A stretch of DNA of 60,686 nucleotides from Lactifluus volemus. Its lineage: Eukaryota > Basidiomycota > Agaricomycetes > Russulales > Russulaceae. Every line of letters starts with the position of its first letter. Positions within the stretch are counted from its first letter, which is position 1. Positions 54,669-60,686 of this stretch are shown here, one piece after another. The notes beneath the pieces are model-generated. The model was not told the DNA's origin. It worked only from the letters and a program-made list of their open reading frames with translations, and searched no databases. The DNA is taken from NCBI GenBank assembly GCA_022376515.1, contig WTXI01000223.1, positions 1 through 60,686 of the forward strand, given 5' to 3'. The position numbers and the translations under genes are program-made.

Positions 54669-55079
54669 GGCGGGACTCGGAGGAGAAGGTCAAACGAGAG
54701 GTGGGTAATGAATTGGTGTTTATATATGGGAGACATCTTCAATAATACCGCACTTTGCGCCCACATAACGTGTTCCTGGAACACTGATGTAAAAAAGGAT
54801 AATCATAGAAGGCCTCTTGGTATTCACCACAGGGCGGTGCTATAAGATTATGAGCGTGACCCGATAATGATGGAGCGAAATTAAGGGGGAAAATAATTGG
54901 ATTCTTCAAGGCCATGACCCCGACTACCTATATTGTACTGTACTAGTTAGTACTGCATGTGGGATTTGTTCGTCCATCGACTCCATCCAGTCAATTGACC
55001 CCTTATCACGTGACAAGTTTAAATGGAAGTTACAAATCAGGGGCGTTGCCAGGCGACCAAGGTTCATCACAGTATGAGA
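54669..55079. other. Upstream region of membrane-protein copy 2
   Basis: Homologous to 46086-46479, including the TATA-like element near 54720. No gene is seen. Confidence 0.35.
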
Positions 55080-55700
55080 CTGATTATTCGTCCCCGAGGA
55101 GTCGTAAGAAATGGGCACCAGCAACTCATCCGAGAATAGTGAAGAATGTCGTTTTTGTTTTTTTTGCATTGTTCGACTCGACTGAGATAATACAAGGTCG
55201 GTGGTCTATCTTTTCAAAGTTATTCGATCCACCTACTTCCATGTTTTGTTAAGGCGAAAAGTGACGCAGCAGCAGCGTGTCCCACTGTTCCTTGGATCGA
55301 GACCACCGTCTGCGGGAGACCATTCGTCGCACCAAGAGCTTGTTGGGAGCAGCAGAGCATACGTACTTTACATAGCGCTCTTTCAGCATGTTTCATAGAT
55401 AGAAAATTGGTGAACACGTACCGAAGCCCATGTTGGAGATAGATATTGACCCGAGCTGCAGCATGATAAATAAGCACCCATAATGCGCTTACGCCGCTAC
55501 AGCGTAGTGGCGTCAAGTTCTCGAAGGGGAACATGAGATAGATTGGGACGAATACGATGATACTTGTGATGAAGACGCGCCGCGGACCGAAACGCCAACG
55601 ATGCGCGGGAAGGCGATATACTGAGGAATTTCATTCAGGGCCCAATATCCAGTCATCCACAGACCAATGGAACAAGTCGCGCGCGAAGTACACAAAATGT
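55080..55700 (-). pseudogene. MFS transporter remnant 5
   Basis: Minus-strand pieces: IGLWMTGYWALNEIPQYIAF near 55660, FPFENLT near 55530, VSALWVLI near 55490, GLRYVFTNFLSM near 55420, and ATNGLPQTVVSIQGTVG near 55310. Part of PNKRSLGAT is deleted. Pseudogene. Confidence 0.55.
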
Positions 55701-56541
55701 AGTAGAGAATGCCGGCTGGACCAAAGGGTTGTTGCAGCCATCATAGACACTGCGATTCGGCATCTCGACTAGCAGCTATGACCCATAAAGCACACTAGAA
55801 ATAGGCAGCAGGCTCCGAGTCAAGGAGCCTCTTGACTTGGAGTGCCAGGTTGAAGTAGTGGGTATGCGGTGGGTGGCAGAACCATGATTCGTACGCGTTG
55901 CTCTCAAATACTATGGTATCATGTTATAATTCTTGTATTGCTTCTCGGTTAAGAAGGGTCGTCGCGAAGAATAAGAAAGCGGGAGGTAGGCTGGGAGGTT
56001 GTGAATGATGAACCCCAGGTATATCATGATTTGGCTTGGTACGTACGGGGATCACCGCTTTCCACATGAAACAAGATCATATTTGATCCCTTTCCGACCT
56101 CTCAGGCTCGCGCGCCAAACCCTGGCAAGTTGCGCACTTGGCTGTTTTCGCTGGTTATCATTGGGAGAAGAAACAACGGACGCCAAAAAAAAATTGTCCA
56201 TCTAGCATGTCCATAGTACTATTCGTGGGCGCTTTGTGAGGCAGTGAGGCACGTGTTCGTGACGTGGCGTTTGTAGACAGCGCTTGAAGTGTTTGAAGGT
56301 GGTAAGACCCGTCTGCGCGCATACTGTACGAGTATAAATGTAGGTGTGTGATAAGTGATGAAAAGGAGGTGTGGCTCATGATGCATGATGAGGCTGGTGG
56401 ACCAATTCTGGATATAGGTCAGCGCCCACCTTGACTGGTTGACCAAGGACGCCGCCGCCGCCACAGGAATGAGGCATCAGAGGCCTACACACTGCCGCAC
56501 ACTCTTCAATTGCACCCACGTTGTTACTCACCCCCCATAAA
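55701..56541 (+). promoter_or_regulatory. Duplicated spacer and 5' module of F-box copy M
   Basis: 55730-55920 matches 6590-6790. 56030-56541 is the 5' module, lacking the GC-rich stretch but with a TATA box at 56333-56338 about 205 nt before the ATG. Confidence 0.5.
56333..56338 (+). promoter_or_regulatory. TATA box of F-box copy M
   Basis: TATAAA preceded by a small ACGAG insertion compared with the other copies (CTGTACGAGTATAAATG). Confidence 0.5.
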
Positions 56542-58112
56542 ATGCCTGGTTGCTGCTCTACCATAATTTATTCTCGAAGGCTTGGCCGATGTAAGCAGAT
56601 CCAAATCATGAGCTTTGTGTCCCGATCTGTTCACAAACCCGCAAATTAATAGGGCTCAACAGCAATAGACGACACTCACCTATCCATATCCTCAACAACG
56701 ATGTGCTTCTCCATATATTTCATCTCTATCGGCTGGCAGAACCGGACGAATATGAATTGGAGAACGGCTTCTGGCACTTAAAATGGTCCCGTCAACGTTG
56801 GTGGTACAATCTGGCACATGTTTGTCAACTGTGGCGAGATCTTATTCTTGGATCACCATCCCTACTCAACCTTCACCTCTTCTGCACCAATGGTGTGCCT
56901 GTAGCGGATATGCTCGCCCATTCACCACCTCTACCACTCACCATCTGTTATGACACTGAACCGGAGATAACTTCAGCAGAAGATGAATCGGGTATATTGC
57001 TCGCCCTTTCGCACCGTGATCGCGTGCGTCACATTCACTTTTGGAACCTCCCAAATATGGGGAAGATCGTCACAGCTATGGATAATCAATTCCCAATTCT
57101 GGAACGCCTGTATATCTATTCTCAGACAGAAGTTGTCCTTCCTTCCACGTTTCAAGCAAGGTTTCAAGCCCCCAATCTATGTCATCTCAGAATGTGTGAG
57201 GCTTCCCTTCCAATTGGATCGCCATTACTCGCCACTACTGCAGCAGGACTGGTCACTCTCGAGCTTATGCATATCCCACCATCCGCTTATTTTCCTCCAA
57301 GTTATATCCTTACCCGGCTTTCGCTTATGATCCAGCTTGAGATACTGACCATTGGTTTTAAATCCCCTATCCCCAACCATGATGTTGAAAGGCTGTTGCG
57401 TCAGACCCCGGACGTAACCCAAGTCACACTTCCTAACATACGCAAGTTTGAGTTCAATGGCGTGAGCGCCTATTTGGAAGGCCTTGTTGCTCGAATCAGC
57501 GCCCCTTCTCTCAACATGCTTCATGTCAAACTGTTTAATCAGTCCCCCTTTACTTTTCCAAACCTCTTGCAGTTCATGCAAACGTCCGAGAACCTCACAT
57601 TCAGCGCTGTCCAGGTATTTTTCGGTGCGCTTGCAGTTTCTATATATGCTGTCCCTTGGGCGTGGAAAACTCCCTTGGCTATGCGGATCACGTGCGGACA
57701 TCTCGACAGGCAGGTTGAGTCTGCATTGCAATTCATTGGTACACTTTCACCCGTACTTTCTATTGTCGAGCAAGTCACATTCAGCTACGAAGAGCACAAA
57801 TATTCATCAGAATGGCACAACAATGTCGACCAAAGACTGTGGCGTGAACTTCTTAGGCCGTTCACCAACGCGAAGACCATTCATGTACACCATGGTCTCG
57901 CCAGCAAAATATTCCGTTCCTTTCCATCTGACGACGGAGAGCCACCACTGGAGCTCCTTCCAAACCTTGAGGAGGTTGGATATTCTGGAGAAAGCGATGC
58001 TCGGGACGCAATTACCGCATTTCTCAATGAACGACAAGTAGCAGGCCATCCTGTCAGCCTACGCTTGGTGGAGCGTTCGATCTTCGATGAGCCTGTGGAC
58101 CTGTACGCGTGA
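56542..58112 (+). CDS. F-box-like protein copy M, intact (502 aa)
   Basis: Exon 1 is 56542-56590 (MPGCCSTIIYSRRLGR; shorter than usual). The intron is 56591-56652 (62 nt, GTAAGC to TAATAG) and exon 2 is 56653-58112. The frame only joins after splicing, because 62 is not a multiple of three. The F-box reads LNNDVLLHIFHLYRLAE, then WWYNLAHVCQLWRD. The loop between the halves is long (EYELENGFWHLKW). A small in-frame duplication (TFQARFQAPNL) is unique to this copy. The C terminus is FDEPVDLYA. It is related to B, J and L (AYLEGLVARISAPSLN). It is the only intact member of that subgroup here, and predicted to be an SCF substrate receptor with unknown target. Confidence 0.82.
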
Positions 58113-58739
58113 GCGCTGCAACAACTTGAATGGAGCTCATTGGTGGATCAAAGTACGTCTCGACACAACTATCCATATCTTAGTCGCGCTCACACTCGCA
58201 TCTATTCTCCTGTTCATGACGACCGTCAGGATCCTAGTCAATGTGATTACTCGGAGATCGTCAGCATCTTGATGACTACCTTCCTCAGATCTTTTAGTAA
58301 GATTTGTCTCTGCATACATGTTGGCCGTGTTATTTCGCATTTCAAGCACGGTATCATTTCTTTGCGTACACTCTATGAATGTTGTACCTACCATCTTCGC
58401 CATCACCCCTCCTTCGACCATAGACAGATCTAGCGATTCCGACTTTCTCACCGTAGTTCTTTGCTCTCTCCTGCTGACCATCGTGTATACTGGATATGAT
58501 TGGATTTGGAGATCACAGCGTTTTGATACACGCCTAAAATGGGCCAGCTCATAACTTCAATTCACAATTCCCACTACGCGAACCTCTGTCCAGGTAGTAG
58601 TCTTAGGGGCTGATGCACACAGATGGATAGAGCCCGGGCCACCTGAACGCAGCACTGAGGACTCGGTACCCTAGACTGCCAGTGGAGACTCGGAGTTGGG
58701 ATTACGAGTCGGGTCGATTCTAGGTTTGTTATGAGACCG
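58113..58739. repeat. F-box 3' flank and inter-unit repeat
   Basis: 58130-58520 is the 3' flank, with GTACGTCTCG near 58153. 58540-58739 is the inter-unit repeat. No gene is seen. Confidence 0.45.
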
Positions 58740-59560
58740 ATTATTCGTCCCCGCGAAGTCTGTGCCCTCAACGGAGTCGTAGGAGATGGGTACCAGCAAC
58801 TCATTGAAAATCCAGGACGAGAATGTCATTTATTTTGCATTGTACAACTCGACTGAGATAACAAAAGGTCAAAATACGTCGTGACATATCTTTTCAAGTT
58901 ATTCAATCCGCCTTTTCACCTACTTCCATGTGGTCTTTGGAAGCTGTACAGCAAAGCACGAGCTACCACATACAGCGGCGAGCAGTGTAATATACGTGAA
59001 ATATCCACCCAAGATGGCGTTTTGACTGAAAAGGCGAAACGTGACGCGACTCACTGTTGTTCGGATCAAGACTACCGTCTGCGGGAGACCGTTCGTCGCA
59101 CCAAGAGATCGCTTGTTGGGCGCAGCAGAGCATACTTACTAGTACACGAGTACTGAACCTTACAATTTACAGCGCTCTTTCAGTATGGTTCATGTAGTAG
59201 ATAGAAGTTTGACGAACACGTACTGAAGCCCATGTTGGAGATAGACATTGACCCGAGCTGCAGCATGATAAGCACCCACAATGCGCTCACGCCGCTACCG
59301 GAGCGTAGTAGCGTCAAGTTCTCGAAGGGGAACATGAGACAGATTGACGAATGCGGTGATACTTGTGATGAAGACGCGTCGCGGATCGAAGCGCCCAACG
59401 ATGCGCGGAAGGGTCCAAATCCGGCCATCCACAGATCGATGGAACAAGTCGCGCGCGAAGTACACAAAATGTTAGTAGAGAATGTAGTTAGAAGATACCG
59501 GCAGGACCAAAAGTCCGTTGCAGCCACCACAGCCACTGCGATTCGACATCTCGACTTGCA
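58740..59560 (-). pseudogene. MFS transporter remnant 6
   Basis: Minus-strand pieces: SIDLWMAGFGP near 59440, a frame-shifted GRFDPRRVFITSITAF near 59385, CLMFPFENLTLLRSGSGVSA near 59340, LWVLIMLQLGSMSISNMGFS near 59285, and AAPNKRSLGATNGLPQTVV (shifted) near 59125. Beyond that the C-terminal part is truncated. Pseudogene. Confidence 0.6.
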
Positions 59561-60378
59561 GCTATGACCCGTGGGTACGCGGTGGGTGCAGCACCATGAT
59601 TCGTACGGGTGCCGTCAAATACCATGTATCACGTTAGTACTCTTTCTTGGATAGGAAGGGTCGTCGCGAGGAATAAGAAAGGGGGGAGTGGGCTGGAGGA
59701 TTGTGAACGATGAACCCCAGGTATATCATGATTTGACTTGTGGTACGTACGGGGATCACTGCTAGCCAGAGACCGTTGTCCACACTCTACCTGCCCTTGA
59801 ACACGATATCTCATGGCTTTTCAGCACTCTTCTGTCTGTGGTGTCTGTTCATTTGCATTCGTGGGTGCGCGGCGGGGCGGGACGCCATGGCAGTACGGAG
59901 CGAAGACGTCAAGCTAGTATGAAACAAGATCGAATTTGATCCGGTACGACCTCTGGCGCGCCAAATCCTGGGCAAGTTGCGCACTTGGCTATCTCGATTG
60001 GGAGAAGAAACAACGCACATCAAAAACGTCCATCTAGCAGGGCTGTACGTCCTTAGTGTTCGTAGCACTTTGTGTGGCATGTGTTCGTGACGTGGCATTG
60101 GTGAAAAGCGCTTGAAGTGTTTTGAAGGTGGTAATGTATTGACCTGTCTGCGCGCATACGGTATAAAGGTAGGTGTGGCTTATAATGAGGTGATGACGGC
60201 GACGATGATGATGACGGAAGATGGACGTCAGTGTCGACTTCCGATTCTGGATATAGGTCAGCGCCCAAAGACGCCGCCACCGCCACGGGCCAGAGGCATC
60301 GGACGTTCAAGACTTGGAGGCCTACACTTTGCTGTACACTCTTTGATCGCACCCACGTTATTACTCACCTCCCCGAAA
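59561..60378 (+). promoter_or_regulatory. Duplicated spacer and 5' module of F-box copy N
   Basis: The standard module starts near 59740 (GTACGTACGGGGATCACTGC), with a GC-rich stretch near 59870 and a TATA box at 60162-60167. Confidence 0.5.
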
Positions 60379-60686
60379 ATGCCTGGTTGCTGCTCTACCA
60401 TAATTTATCCTCCCCTCATCAGAAGGCTCGGCCAATGTAAGCAGATCCAAATCATGATTTGTGTCCCGATCTGTTTACAAACTTGCAAATTAATAGGGCT
60501 CAACAGCAATAGACGACACTCACCTATCCATATACTCAACAACGATGTGCTTCTCCATATATTTCATCTCTATCGGCTGGCAGAATCGTCGAATATCGCG
60601 ATGGCACTGGGAGGTACCTGCAGTGATTGCTTGGCACCGCCAACGTTGGTGGTACAAACTGGCACATGTTTGTCAGCTGTGGCGAA
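60379..60686 (+). pseudogene. F-box-like protein copy N, 5' part (runs off the right edge)
   Basis: The ATG at 60379 opens MPGCCSTIIYPPLIRRLGQ. The intron 60437-60496 (60 nt) leads to exon 2 with LNNDVLLHIFHLYRLAE. In the loop after AE (near 60586-60600) at least one base is missing compared with the relatives. The second F-box half (AWHRQRWWYKLAHVCQLW) is therefore in another frame. An additional short insertion lies in the same loop (around GGCACTGGGAGGTACCTGC). It is probably a pseudogene, but the rest of the gene is outside the window. Confidence 0.65.

Larger units (their letters stand above)
51880..55700. repeat. Segmental duplication, right copy
   Basis: Counterpart of 43300-47180. 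Confidence 0.7.

Overview
This is nuclear DNA of a filamentous basidiomycete, most likely an Agaricomycete. The evidence is the short GT-AG introns (about 50-70 nt), a WD40 NLR of the NACHT type, and decayed copies of eukaryotic housekeeping genes (condensin subunit 1, sterol O-acyltransferase, PEX19, Mediator MED8). Nothing looks bacterial. The window is a recently expanded accessory region. Fourteen loci of one F-box-like family (called A to N here) lie in tandem. Copies A and B are on the minus strand and C to N on the plus strand. Six read through after removal of one short intron (F 26748-28332, G 29659-31233, H 32866-34458, I 37165-38739, K 47457-49040, M 56542-58112), giving 502-507 residues. 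Six are broken by one-base deletions, stop codons or truncation (B, C, D, E, J, L). Copies A and N run off the window ends but already carry frame disruptions.

Layout. 1-160: 5' end of F-box A, whose promoter holds a 657-bp Helitron-like insertion (400-1056). 1862-3411: F-box B. 3775-4340: ankyrin remnant. 4662-6328: trypsin-like protease with one frameshift. 7657-9222: F-box C. 9930-12308: remnants of sterol O-acyltransferase (two) and condensin (one). About 12870-17791: decayed C2-like/NACHT/WD40 NLR with 11 near-identical WD repeats. 18056-18210: small retroposed insertion. 18284-20158: decayed condensin subunit 1. 20160-20420: LINE 3' end. 20426-20886: F-box fragment D. 23281-34458: F-box E, F, G and H, separated by minus-strand MFS transporter remnants. 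34690-36298: divergent PEX19 and MED8 remnants. 37165-43051: F-box I and J. 43300-60686: two rounds of a block made of an unidentified minus-strand remnant, an intact small membrane-protein gene, an MFS remnant and an F-box gene, ending in F-box N at the right edge.

The F-box unit travels with its flanks. A 5' module has a GC-rich stretch followed by a TATA block about 200 nt before the ATG. A 3' module follows the stop codon. Copies F, H and K form a subfamily that has lost the TATA block through one shared deletion, yet all three keep open frames. Known biology suggests the F-box proteins are substrate receptors of SCF ubiquitin ligases and the NLR an allorecognition or immune-type receptor. 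No shared pathway can be shown from sequence alone. The two small membrane-protein genes are the only other complete genes. Because nearly all lesions are single-base deletions, some could be assembly errors, and this is flagged in the findings.
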